A stretch of DNA of 64,000 nt from Harmothoe impar (Eukaryota; Annelida; Polychaeta; Phyllodocida; Polynoidae): the NCBI GenBank assembly GCA_947462335.1, contig OX381710.1, positions 64,413,303 to 64,477,302 on the forward strand, given 5' to 3'. The position numbers were made by a program, and so were the translations under genes. Positions 1-12,900 of this stretch are shown here, piece after piece. How positions within the stretch are numbered: the first letter of the stretch is position 1; each line of letters starts with the position of its first letter. The notes beneath the pieces were generated by a model. It ran no database searches, was not told where the DNA came from, and saw only the letters and a list, made by a program, of their open reading frames with translations.

Positions 1-297
1 TAAGCCGCTGATCTGAATCACATACTAGATATAAAGCCTGTTAATCCCTCTGACCATTCATCATAAACTAGTTGATTAATTAACTTGATTAACACTTGTT
101 ATATAGGTGTCATTCCTTCATGTATTAAACATACTTAACCCTTTAAGTTGTCACCGCATTTTATAGGTTCTACAGCTAGTGATGTTCATCATCAAGTGGC
201 CCTAGATGTGGTTCAAAACTTGATGGCATGTGTCAATTGCAACTTAAAAAAAAGTTGATGTCATTTCTGATTCTTTCCGATTTTCTTCCTAATCTTA

Positions 298-450
298 AGG
301 TGGCCGGCGGCCGCTGTGGTTCCACCAGAGAGACGTTTTTCTCACATCAGCACATGCTATGACGGATTTGATAGAATCATGGGCAGGTTGAGATTCGAAC
401 CCACAATATAATTTAATACGAACACTTTCGCCATCATACCATGGAATATA
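298..450 (-). repeat. tRNA-derived SINE-like sequence
   Basis: Read on the minus strand, the stretch has a polymerase III A-box-like segment (TATGATGGCGAAAGTG) followed about 30 bases later by a B-box-like GGTTCGAATCT. No cloverleaf with a paired acceptor stem can be drawn, so this looks like a SINE head or tRNA relic rather than a tRNA gene. The far end is not defined. Confidence 0.4.
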
Positions 451-534
451 TTGTGGCTGGTTAAACATAGTCATATTCTAATCATATTATCATCCACTGC
501 ATAAGTCTTCTGCTTTTGACAGCTTTACACACTG

Positions 535-740
535 CGTAATTTTGCTTAATGTCTGACATTAAGCAACTTAAAGCAACTTTAAGCAACTTTAAGCGAACTT
601 TTCAGCAAAGATGAAAGAAGGAAAAACCCGGGGTTGCCTGCAACTTTAAGCAGCTTCGGGCGTGCTGAATGGCCGTTATAAAAGCTGCTGAAAGTTGGTT
701 AAACCCTGACTTAAGGTTTGCTTAAAGTTGCAGAAATTTG
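535..740. repeat. CTTTAAGC/AAGTTGC-rich repeat block, left flank of the minisatellite
   Basis: Repeated GCAACTTTAAGC and GCTTAAAGTTGC words. The same vocabulary in the opposite sense (TTAAAGTTGCAGG) returns at 1800-1995, on the other side of the minisatellite. The two blocks may be the arms of one inverted-repeat element with the minisatellite inside. No coding signal. Confidence 0.4.
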
Positions 741-1149
741 ATTAAACCTGACTTGGAGGTTTGCTGGAGGCTGGGCAGTCAGATGGGAAGATGTACAGTC
801 AGTCGGGCAGAGCTTCAGCAGGCAGCAGGTAGGTTGTAGCAGCACAAGATGTGTCCAGTAATCCAGGCAGGAGTGAAGTGAAGACTCTCCCCACCCGCAC
901 ACCCATTATAAGGGGAGTATAGTCACGGTCACGTGACCATCACGGGACCTCCCTCTGATTGGCTAGAGGTGGTCACGTGACCTCTGATGTGCATTGAAGC
1001 GGATCAGTGTTGCACTGGCTGTCATTGGGTGCGGATCAGCCTACCTACTGGCGGCACTGTAGTGTTAGAAATACCGCCACACCTCCCCCATAGCCACCTC
1101 CACTCCCAGGGCGTGGAGAAGGGTACCAGGTAGGTCCCCTCACCTGTCC

Positions 1150-1762
1150 CCGGCCTCTCCTCACCTATATACGGTCTCTGTCCACCTGTACACGGCCCCC
1201 CTCACCTGTACACGGCCCCCCCTCACCTGTACACGCCCCCCCCTCACCTGTACACGGCCCCCCTCACCTGTACACCCCCCCTGACCTGTACACGCCCCCC
1301 CCTCACCTGTACACGGCCCCCCTCACCTGAACACGCCCCCCTGACCTGTACACGCCCCCCCCTCACCTGTACACGCCCCCCCTCACCTGTACACCCCCCC
1401 TCACCTGTACACCCCCCCTCACCTGTACACGCCCCCCCCCCCCCCCTCACCTGTACACGGCCCCCCTCACCTGAACACGCCCCCCTCACCTGTACACGGC
1501 CCCCCCTCACCTGTACACGGCCCCCTCTCACCTGTACACGGCCCCCTCACCTGTACACGGCCCCCCTCACCTGTACACCCCCCCTCACCTGTACACGGCC
1601 CCCCTCACCTGAACACGCCCCCCTCACCTGTACACGCCCCCCCCCCTCACCTGTACACGCCCCCCTCACCTGTACACCCCCCCTCACCTGTACACGGCCC
1701 CCCCTCACCTGTACACGGCCCCCTCTCACCTGTACACGGCCCCCCCTCACCTGTACACGGCC
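1150..1762. repeat. C-rich minisatellite, about 20-bp unit
   Basis: About 30 tandem copies of a unit close to CCCCTCACCTGTACACGGCC, varying mainly in the length of the C run and in TGTACAC versus TGAACAC. Open frames on the minus strand here are a by-product of the repeat. Confidence 0.9.
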
Positions 1763-1799
1763 TGTCCCTCCACCCATGCCCCTTGTCTCCCCCCATCTG

Positions 1800-1995
1800 C
1801 TTTAGGGAAATATTAAAGTTGCAGGAAAATAGGTAGTTGGTTAAAGTGGATTAAAGCTGCTGATAAGCTGCAGGCCCTACTTTAAGGTGACAATTAATGT
1901 TGCAGGAAAGTAGGTAGGTGCTTAAAGTAGGAGAAAGCTGCTGGAAGCTGCTGACAAGGTGCGGGTCCTACTTTAAGCACCTTTCCTGCAACAAA
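1800..1995. repeat. Right flanking repeat block of the minisatellite
   Basis: Two imperfect copies of a segment with TTAAAGTTGCAGGAAA(A/G)TAGGTAG, AAAGCTGCTG and GGCCCTACTTTAAG, related to the block at 535-740 in opposite sense. It reads as part of a repeat element. No gene seen. Confidence 0.4.
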
Positions 1996-2364
1996 AAGCA
2001 TGCATTAAAGGACTAGAAAGCCGACGGCTCATGCAGTGATCTTCAACATTCAAAAGACCCAAAACGATACCGATATACCTGGGACCACATGTTTATAACA
2101 CATGTGAGAATACTGGGTAATCCTACAACAAATCACTCAGACTCAGAGTTTAGGGTAGATTCACCACTTTCGGACGCTCGTTGTCACTCCCAATGCGACC
2201 CTTTCTCCATTGAGTGTAGGCAAGCCCCTACTTCACCTACAATTAATTATGTCATACCTACGGACAGGGGAGGGTTCATACTTAATGACCTATGCATAAT
2301 ATAACGTTTCTAAAGTATTTTTCACCTAGATATTGTCACTCAAAAATTGGAAATTAGAAAGGCT

Positions 2365-2730
2365 AATTTCACCTGAAGTCGGACACTTAAGTTTTCTTTT
2401 ATTTTTATAGCGAAATATAAGGTAGAGCATCTAATTGATTGGACAGGAGTGATCCAATAGTCCCGGAGTACAATACTCATTAAGGATATATAAGATATTT
2501 CCATAAGAAATACGTCCTTAACCACTTTGAACCTTACTTTTGCCAGAAAAGTGTATATTCTCACTTTAAAAAATAAGGGATCAGTACAATTTTATACTTT
2601 GATGGTAGAACGCCAGAAAATATAAGTTATATATGATATATATTGTATTAACATCATAAATCTGATTACTCCATCATCTGTAGAATGAGGAAAACCAATT
2701 GGAAGATGGTGTCCGACTTCAGGTGAAATT
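2365..2730. mobile_element. MITE with 22-bp perfect inverted ends
   Basis: The left end (2365-2386) starts AATTTCACCTGAAGTCGGAC and its exact reverse complement closes the element at 2709-2730. The interior is AT-rich without coding capacity. The end sequence shares the GTCGGACAC core with the element at 21300-21513, so the two are probably related. Confidence 0.7.
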
Positions 2731-3348
2731 TGGCCACCTCTTTAAAAGGGTCATATAAAAAAAAATGCTGGCCTATATCCCTATATATTTTTTATTATAA
2801 AATCCAAAATATATATCCCTTGTTGCCTAGGTCTTTCATGGACAACCCATGTATAAATAATCCTCAAAATATAACATAATAGCAATGATGTCCGAGATGT
2901 GGTCCCATAGTAATCTAGAGATTGCGCAGCAACTCCTCAGTGCAAAACAGCGCCACTTCAAGGTATTAGTACACATCCATATAATATGTGTTGATGCTTG
3001 GTTTCCCTTTTATTGTTAAGCAGAATACACGGTCAAAACTATTGGGACCCATGTAGAGGCACATCTATGGCCCGGATTTTCAGCAGTGGGTCAGAGAAAT
3101 AACGTTTTCAAAGAGAAAATCGTATATATTCCTGATTTATCTGTGTCAAACTGGGATCAAATTGCCTCATTTGCTCACATTTTTCTCTTTCCAACGACAT
3201 ATTACATGGTTATGCTTATCAAGTATATTCCTCCCAAATATTTTACAAAATTTCCTGTGGGCCACCCATGAAGAAACCTACGGGCCCGGACCCAATTTCA
3301 GACCATTGGCTCCCGGTCCAGCATTCGTGTCTGCCCCTGGGTAGTCGT

Positions 3349-3522
3349 CTACAGATTGGTGACCTGTCTGATCCAGGAGATGTATTCAGCCACATCAGTC
3401 CATGCGGAGTAGTGGCCGTTGGGAGGCCCACATCCATTAGCACGTATAAATGCAGCTATTCCCCATTGGTCATACCCATTGCCATTTGGTCTTGCACACA
3501 CCAGAGGCCCGCCTGAGTCACC
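3349..3522 (-). CDS. Exon 22: protease C-terminus with catalytic Ser (GDSGGP)
   Basis: After the acceptor CTTACAG it opens directly with GDSGGPLVC, holding the catalytic serine and oxyanion-hole glycine, and ends in a helix with YISWI, typical of S1 proteases, then TAG at 3349. The segment around chymotrypsin residues 214-216 reads A-F-I instead of S-W-G. Together with Ser at the residue-189 position in the preceding exon this gives an elastase-like, not trypsin-like, pocket. Confidence 0.9.
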   Translation of the reverse strand, partial: GDSGGPLVCARPNGNGYDQWGIAAFIRANGCGPPNGHYSAWTDVAEYISWIRQVTNL

Positions 3523-6500
3523 CTGTAAGGAAACAACTGTTTTAGTGGAGTACTTATATGGGTGCTAAAAAATAAAGCAAACAATATGATTATGTCTAAT
3601 GCTTAGTCAAAAAGACAAACCCTAATACTCGTAGAAATGAAAAGACTAAGGTGGGTTAGGTAGTATTGACTAATCTGACAGTGTTGACCACTCCTCGTAC
3701 AGGGAGCCGGGAGATGACTTACAGAACTTAGTCATATTATAATACTTTCAAACAAATTATTAGCTATACACATAGAACTAGTTTTGAACGCAATTTAGTA
3801 GGAATGCAACATATACATGTGCTACCAACTTCTTTTTGTATCATTCTATAGAATTCAGCTTAGAATCCCACAAATTATCATATTTAGACTGGGTTTCCTT
3901 AGGGTATACCAGTAGTTTCCCCATGAGGGCATTTTATTGTGCCCCATTCTTCAAATGTTGTTCTTGTATTTGAAACACATTTAAGTAGGATTTGAAAAAG
4001 AAAAAAAATCGGACAATGTCCCTTGAAACTAGTACAATCATGATTGATATTTTATTCCTGGAAGCTTTTGCTCACTTGAAACATGAAATGCAATAGAGAA
4101 CTTCTCGTGTCTAAACTGAGCTATTTTGGTACATTTGCCTCTTCTCATCATGGCAAGTTTCTCGCCCGTGCTGGATTCAACACAATTTGGTCACATGCTA
4201 AAAAGACATACCTGACAAGCAGATGAGGATCCAGTGGAGTAGCCAGCACAGAGGTGTGAGCTGGAGCTGTAGCCGGAGAACCCACTGCACCTGGAGTCAG
4301 GGACCACAGGGTACCTCACTGCTTGTAAATTCCGGGTTACCTCAGAGGCAAGCTGACCTACAACATCAATAACCACATGTACAGTACACTCATGTTGGGT
4401 TCAGGTGGACCTTCAACAAAACGATGCATGAGGCCTATAGTTGTCACTAACTTGGGCCATAGCCATAGCCATTTGGTCTTGCACACACTGTGTGGCACAC
4501 AATGGAAGACAGTACAGTGTGGCACACTTTGTTACACCCTTTGCAGCACACCGTAGAACACATCGAGTGACACACAGTGCTTAAAGATACCTGGAATCGA
4601 CAGTTGACAGGTGACACCGGGAGGTGACAGTAAGCAACTGAAGTCGGACTTTTCATTTCTCATTCTACTTTCAAATTTGATATTTGCATTGTTTTTGGTT
4701 TCACAAGTTGGTCTACTTGAATTAAAAGTTGACAGGCGATGATGGAATAATGAAGTTGAGTTTTCACTTTTGATTTTTTTTTTCAGTTTTAAGTTGATCT
4801 CATTAATTTCAATTTTACAAAATATTTTGACCCTCCTGAGCCACTGTACAATATACCCCGGTGGGTTGGCCTGATGCTTGAATACAGCACTGGCAGCAGC
4901 TTGTCATGGCTTCATTCGCTCAGGAATAATGCAGGAAAGTATCATGTGCCCCTTAATATTTCAAGGATGGCATGATGCCGTAATGCATCATGTCCTTGGT
5001 CATCATGATGCATGAATGCGAGTAACTTGCCAGGGCTGCATTCAAGCATCATGCCGATCCGATGGGGTTGAGACACTCCCGGGGGATCGCCATGATGCAC
5101 CGGTGAGTTACTCGCCAGGGCTGCATTGGTGTATCATGACAACAAATGTCATCTTATAGCGACATCTGTCCTTAAAGGGTTAAAGGGTTGAATCACAAAA
5201 AAACACCTTCTCACCGTTCCTCAAGTTGCCCCAGCCAGCAATGAAGCAGCTGGTGGTGGGGAGGGTGTTTCTGGCCGTGTTGAGACAGGTGGGTTGGATG
5301 CGGCTGGAGAAGGTCAGGGGGGTACGCAGCTCAACCACTCCGATATCGTGCACATTGGAGGTGAGCCGGAAAGAAGGGTGAATCCAGAACCTGCTACCAT
5401 GCACCACCACCCCAGTATCACTCAGCAAGTCAGTGGCTCCAGCGTACACAAAGATTGTTGGCCGCTGGTTACGAAAATCGTATCTGAAAAGAAAATAGGA
5501 ATTCAAATTTAGTTTAGTCAAGGCAAGCAGTGGGCAGTTGATGAAATCTACTTACCACAGTGCCTTGGATAAGCACAGAGGTCTTGTATATACGCAGGTC
5601 TTGTATAAGCGCAGGGTAAATTGTACCATGGAGCTTTATAAGCTCCTATGCAAGCCACTATCGTACTTATAAATTAAGGCCATGCGCCTAGTCTGTATGG
5701 TTCATTGGTAAAACTACTTAGTTTCAGTTCATTAGTGTATCTGATGTAAAGTGGAGTAGCCTATATACAGAAGTTGCTGACTCACAAGCAGTGTCCAGCG
5801 GTGAGGATGTAGCGGCTACTGATGATGGAACCGCCACACCTGCTTATTGTGCTACTGGTGTTGATCAGTAGGAAGACGATCTCAGGCCAGGCGTCAGACG
5901 CCGCGTCACCACCTCCGTATATCTTACGTCTAAAGCTGCCACAGAAGGGTGCAGAACCTGAAAGAACCATTCAATCATTAACTGTGTTCTGACAAAAGAA
6001 AACAAGCTTCATTTTATTTAGAGTTTATTGCAAATGTTCTTTTTCCTTAGGTCACTCAAAAAGGTTGTCTCAATAAACTCTTAACTACTAAAATCTGAAA
6101 ACGATGTGCGAAAAGTTTCTCTGTCTATATATTTCAGCCCCCAGTAAAAAGAATGAAAATAAAAAACGCCCTCGTCACATTTCTCACTGCCAGGTGATGA
6201 GAAACATTTTTTTGAGTGGCCTAACGTAGGCTAAATTAGCCATTTAAATTGAGCTTGATCGTTTGCAACGTCTTATTACAATACAACTTTAACACGGTTA
6301 TGCTGTTTAGACACTCAAAGGTTGGTAACCATGCATACATCGGCAGTAGAAAACCACAGTCGAAAAATGACATGATTAAACTGACTTCTAAAATGTAACG
6401 GTTAAAGTGTTTTCCCTGTGTTATCTGTGTATATAATTACCCCATAATTATATAGGTATAATGCTACCGGTATGATTAGTCATAGTTGGTTATATATGTT

Positions 6501-9347
6501 TACTTAGGTTTATACCAAACCTACCTGGCCTGCGGGCTCTGTATGCCCCAGGTCAGGGTCAAGGTCTCCTTGTCCACTGGACCATAACCAACTAACAGGG
6601 ATCCACACCTGTGTATTTTTTCTGGAGTTTTACCTTGTGCAGCCACTATGTCAGGTCTGAGGGCCTGTAAAACATGCCTGCATAGACACAAGCCACCTAC
6701 TGGCAAGGCCTGTGCCATGTCAGCAATGACTGAAGAAGAATTAGCAGCTCTAGGCCTGGAGAAAGTGGAGCCTGTACCAGGTGGCCAGCAGCCAGGTGGT
6801 AGCCAGGAGGAGGCCTATACTACACCCACAGGGAGAGTCACCAGGCACACAGTGAAAGTGTCACAGTATGCAGGTGCCCTAGGCAGAGACCAGTATGGCT
6901 CTCTATTCGGCCTTAACGAATACGACGACGAGGACTACCAGGAGTCTGAGGAGGACGACATCTCAGTGTCTGGGCTAAGGGACTTGGTGGAGGACCAGCA
7001 ACAGGAGTTAGCCAATGTGAGACAGGACGTAGCCCAGTTGTCAGCCTCTCTCCAGGGGCTGAACACTGCCGTGAGTACGGGTTTCAAACGGCTGGGAGCA
7101 TTCAAGAACCGACGACCACACCCGAGCCCGGGTCCTGTGCCTGGCCACCCGGTGCCTGGCCTCCCGGTGCCTGGCCTCCCTATGTCGGACAGCTCCCTGT
7201 CATCTGAGTTGAGCGGTACCAGGCGTCACCGCAGACGACTGAGGAGGGCCAAACGCGTGGTCAACATGGATATCACCAGATATCTCCCAGATGGCCAGGA
7301 TAAGCCCAAGAGCTTCGCACAGCTCAACTCCTGGCTGTGCAGTCTCCTGGAGCGGCATGTGGAGAAGGGCACCGAGGATGCCCTTAAGCTGCTGTCCCAC
7401 ATGCGGTACTTGTCGGACCGGTCGGCGGAAGTCATCTACGAGCTCAATTATCTCCTAGAATATGATGCAGCGGTCCGGAGTCTGGCATCCACTGATGGGA
7501 TGCAAGTGCTTGCTTATGGCATCCAACCCCTGATAAACCAATTCCTCGGGCTGCGTTCCCTCAAGACCGGGGGTGGGGGCGGTAGGGCCCCGCCTACCTC
7601 GGGGAAGTCCAAGTGGGCCAAGAAGAAGGCTGCCAGGTCAGGAGGAGGGGATGGAGGAGGAGATGGCTATCCATGCTGGTACTACAACTTCAAGTCCTGT
7701 GATGGGGCCAGCTGCAATAAGCCCCATGTCTGCTACTCCTGCGGATTTGGTGACCACAAGGCCCCCAACTGTCCCAACATCAAAAAGCAGGCTCAGAAGC
7801 CTGCAGCCTGACTCCCAGAGTCAGCCCCAGCACCTCCAGCAGCAGCCCAGAGTACATCAGCTGGTGAGTGTAAACAGACTGTACAAAGAGAGGAGCATAG
7901 AAAGACAGAGGACTGTGTTATCATCAGATGAATACATGACCTGATGACTAGTCCAGCACTCTGGATTGTTATCCAGGGTTAATACATCCGGATAGCCACC
8001 TATAAATCCCATAGTGTTAAAACCCTATAGGTTACCTTGTGCTGGAGGAGGGGGTGTCGATGGGGGCGGTGTTGTTGGTGGTGGGGTAGACGGTGATCTT
8101 GTCGTACCTAGGACAGAAATATAGATCCTAGATTCTCAAATGCCTCCATACATAATGTGATACGATCTGCAAAAAACGAATGTAGGCCTACCATTTTCCA
8201 GTATATGTCACAATCTATCCAGTTTACTGGGTAATATATTTTAACTTATCCAATACCGAGTAGGCTATATTGACGTAGAGGCTTCAGTGTAGGAGGGGCA
8301 CATAAAATGTCATTGCTACAATCCAACAAGATAAACTGGTGTAAACCCACACTGCTACCCCAGTACGCAGTCCAAGATGGGATCAGTGTGCTTTTTTCCA
8401 AAAAGTTTTTTTTTTAAGAAATGGTGAAAATGATGCTAATAAAATAAATTTAGAAAGTACAGAATATGTAGATAAAAGACGACTACCTGAGCCCTGGCAG
8501 GTAAAGGTGCGGCGATACGTCTGCACTGTGGTGGCGGCACGGTGGTCACTTGAACTTGGTTGGTATAAAATCAGGTAACACCACCGGCCATGGCGGATGC
8601 CATAAGCATAGCATCTCTGTGATGACTGGATACATTTAGTTGCACATTCATCAGTGTAGCTTGTTGGGACCAAAGCCCCAGCAAATATGTACTGATTTGG
8701 TAGGAGGTCAAATGCTTCTCTGCAGGAGACTGTAAGGAGATGGGTGTGCATATTTCATTTCACTATAATACATCTAATTTAAGGGAATGTGATGAAATCA
8801 GTGGCGGCGGAACAGGGGGGGGGGGCTTGGGGCCCAGCCCCCCAACTTAAAAGTTGGGGGGGGGCCAAAGTATGTTTGGAAACCAATAACATTGTAGTCT
8901 CAGAATAGCCTAGAATATCTCACAGTAAAATTCCTAAAATGTCCTTGAAAGCCAACATCAAACTCCCTGAAACACATAGATTTAAATGTAAATTTCCAAA
9001 ATGTTCCAGAGAACACAAAATATGTTTCAAAAACCTTTCTGAATGCATTAATCTAGGAGTCAAATCCCAAAATTTGCCTGTGGCCTGCGGCCCCAAGATC
9101 CCCACTATTAACTCCTTCCAATGAACACCCTTCAAGTTTTGGGAGCTGCCCCCAACCCCCCCCCCCCCCAACTTTATCCACCTCTCGCCGCCTCTGTGAA
9201 AGACACTTTATTTCGTATAATGTTCTCTCTGAACTATGACAAAAGCGATTCTGCATTCATACATTATAACAACAAAGGACATAGCAAATTAAAACCACTA
9301 GTCTGCCGTTCAAGTCCTAAACCGATATCGCTAAACTCTGGAATTCC

Positions 9348-9413
<66 letters not shown>

Positions 9414-9858
9414 CAGTGAAACTTCGTTATAAGGAACTCTGATACAAGGAGACCTTGCTTATAAGGAGCATATTTGTGTGGTCCCGATTTTCCCCTATAC
9501 ATTTATATAGTATGACAACTCTCTTAGAAGGAGGTGTTTTTACCCTAACCTCTGATATAAGGAGGTAACTTTGGCTCATTTTAAAAATGTTGTCCGTGCA
9601 AACCATACCTAGGGAAGTCATTTCTCAGGGCAAGAGTCACATACTGCTTAAGATTGCCCACCACCCCTGCCTAGGGAGGTGCGGACAACACTTTTGTATC
9701 TGTCCTAGGGAGGAAGTGAGATTAAAAGCTTCAAGATGGGCACTTGGAGGTATTGTTGACTTGAAGTAATACATGCATCCATCTGAATTGTATTTGGATC
9801 AAGTCTATATAGGAGCAAATTGCACTGGTCCCAAGGTCCTCCTTATAACGAAGTTTTA

Positions 9859-9918
<60 letters not shown>

Positions 9919-12900
9919 GATCCTCATGACCTGTCGTGCAGTTACATGTCAGGCTAATATAAAATGAACTGCCCCCCACCTTGTCTGTGGTTGGAGGATG
10001 CAGCAGACTGGCAGCTGAGGGCCCTGACGTAGACGTTATGTCCTTGACGTGACACGAGCCGGTCCACGTTCTGGGAGTGCAGGTGGAGGTAGCACGCGTT
10101 ATCTGCCAACTCATAGCCATAGCAGCGGATAGACGAGGACAGGCAGATACCCGGACACTCACTTGTACTTGACACTAGCACTCGGCCCGAGTCATAGCCG
10201 AATTTATTTGAATTCAAATTGAACCTTGTGCAGCCACCTGTGGAACATGTACAAGAGCAAGGAATTCAGCAAATGTATAGGCGAGAATTTAGTTTCAGGA
10301 CAAACATATTCCAGCTTTAGACTGAATTCTCCTGGTTCAGAAAAGCCCATCATCACTGAACATGTGACAGGACATTCGGTCCTGCTACCCTTGAGAATCT
10401 CCTGGACCGGTGACATTTTAGATGGACATTGCCACTGTCTTGCATGTTTTCACAGAGACTGCACATGTTCAGTGATGTTAGGAATATGATTTACACCAAA
10501 ATTGAATTAGAATTCTCGCTATATGGGTCTGCATTCAGGTGTCCCACCCCTTACCTGGATGCCTTAATCATGCATAGGCTACCGGTAATATTAATCAGGG
10601 CAATAGATGTGTCTGGTACGGAGATTGCTTTCTATGTACCACTTACACCTTGGTCTGCCCGCATTCAAAAGCTATTTTATTTAAAAACATGCATTTCAAA
10701 CTAACATATAAAATCAATAATCAGTAATAATTGTTCACGAAAAGTATCAATTTCCCTAATCTATTTTAGCTCCAAGTAAAGAAAAGAAATATTAGATATA
10801 AAAAAAGTCCCTAGTCATATTTTTCACTGCCTGGCGATGAAGAAACCACTTTTTTTAGTACTTAAATATAATGAACACATCTAATGTTACAAGAAACGTA
10901 TATCTAGACGGCTGCTCAGCTTATAAATAGTTACCTCCTGATTGTGGCGGTCGTGTAGGAAACCTTAAGCTTGGCGCTGTAGTTACGCTTATCCCTGGTG
11001 ACATAAATACAATTTAAGAATCATATTCAACTTATAACAACAAACATCTGGCAGAATATAAGTTGTCTTTATCTCATTTGCTGCATATACATCAATAATT
11101 AAGTGATGTATGTTTTCTTCCTAAATTATATCTAAGAGAAATAGCCGTAATGAATACATCACACGAACATGCAAACATTTATCTTATCTTTATACTTTAT
11201 GGTACGTTTGTACTGAAGTATTTAGATCCGCGTATCACTGAATTGCTTTGGGAAAGGAGTTATTTGGTGCTGGTTACTATGGGAACCAGCCTATCAGTTG
11301 GCAATAGTAATTTAAATATTGTCAATGGGACTAAGAGTTTGAGCTTAAGCCAAAAAAAAGGTTTGTTTCAGGTAACCCGACCGACCCTATCCAAACAGGG
11401 CCGACCCTACGTTTTTTTATGCAATTTTGGAGAAATGTTCGTACTTTTACCCTTTTTTGGTAAATTTCTGGGTTTTCAGAAAGGCCGGCTAGTACTTTCA
11501 TGTTAAAATAAAAAAGTTTAAAAAAAGAAATCCGACCTACCGACCCCTACCGATCTTACCACGTTACCATGCCATGTTACCATGTTGGCCTTAACAATTT
11601 TTCTTTGACTAAATTCACATCACGTGGTGCTTTTCACACTAACCAAAGGAACACAATAGAGCAAATAATGTTCTCCTAGACCATGCTTATAACTTCTTAG
11701 ATAAGTAAGATAAATTTAATGGAATCCTTGAGGATGGTATATACTCACTGATACAGGTTGGTGGTTGGCGGTCCCATCTCACCTGGCCATTAGAGGATAT
11801 GCAGCGGAGGGGGTTGGGGTGGGACAGACGGTAGCCGGAGTGACAGTAGTATGTCACCTGTGCACCCACTGCATTGTTGAAGCTATAAGCTCTGAAGCAT
11901 ATAAAGGCATAGGAATCATCATACTATATCTGATATAAGTCATTTGACCCTGTAAGGGAGGCATAGTGTTTGAATGAGCTATATTTTTTGTCGTCATGGT
12001 GGGTGGAGGCAGCAATGGCGAATTACTCGCCAGGGTCGGACTCATGCGCCATGATCTTTCAGGACAGTATCAGCCCCGTAGGGTTATCATGAAGCATTCA
12101 TAGCACATTATGAAATAATGTGCTATGATATCTGAGGCTTAAATATCAAAGACCAATGGAAGTTTGTAAAGAAAAATAATTCAAGTGCATCAGTATAACC
12201 TACCCGCCATTTGTAATTCCTGTTACACTGGAACATTGGGATGCTGAAAAGACAAATGAACATTGATTATTCTGGCATGCTTAATTCTGTATGTATGTGT
12301 AGCATTCCCCTTCTATATGTATGTAGGGAAGGTCTGGAGGGAAAACTCACACCCTACTTTCTGCTTCCTGGACACTTGCTCCAAGCTAACAGCAGGGGCT
12401 CCCGGGTAGGGGCTGCAGATATTCAAGACTAAACCTGCTTTTCATGGGGCTAAATCAGCCATTTAAATTGAGATTAATCATTTGCAACGTCTTATCACAA
12501 TACAACTTTAACACGGTCATGCAGTTTAGACGCTCAAGAGGTTGGTAACCATCATACTTTAGCAGTAGATAACCACAGTCGAAAAATGACATGATAAAAC
12601 TGAATCAACTTCTAGAATATAACGGTTAAAGCTATATGGGTCTGCATTCAGGTGTCCCACCCCTTACCTGGATGCCGAAGATTACTTTCTATGTACCACT
12701 TACACCTTGGTCTGCCCGCATTCAAAAGCTATTTTATTTAAAAACATGCATTTCAAACTAACATATAAAATCAATAATCAGTAATAATTGTTCACGAAAA
12801 GTATCAATTTCCCTAATCTATTTTAGCTCCAAGTAAAGAAAAGAAATATTAGATATAAAAAAAGTCCCTAGTCATATTTTTCACTGCCTGGCGATGAAGA

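Larger units (their letters stand above)
10518..12408. repeat. Left copy of a 2,057-bp-offset tandem duplication (CCP + linker)
   Basis: Almost base-identical to 12631-14465. The copies start at GCTATATGGGTCTGCATTC and end at GGGGCTCCCGGGTA. The right copy lacks about 56 bases after GGATGCC near its start. Each copy carries one full CCP module (two exons) and one linker exon. Confidence 0.93.

Noticed and set aside
1244..1777. Two minus-strand frames of GRVQVRGG repeats
   Set aside because: Direct product of the minisatellite unit; no start context or homologous pattern.
6521..6718. 65-codon minus-strand frame ending before the gag-like ATG
   Set aside because: No protease-gene domain pattern, and it overlaps the inserted sequence.
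9121..9502. Open frames with long Ile-Tyr runs (also at 9731-9967, 17030-17263 and 17790-18021)
   Set aside because: They are translations of (TA)n and (AC)n microsatellites, with no other protein-like content.
10226..10704. Plus-strand frames of 87-91 codons
   Set aside because: Antisense to PAN exon 16 or its intron; no protein-like signal.
11150..11506. 118-codon plus-strand frame, repeated identically at 13207-13563
   Set aside because: It is identical only because of the recent tandem duplication. It lies in intron sequence antisense to the gene and has no recognisable domain.
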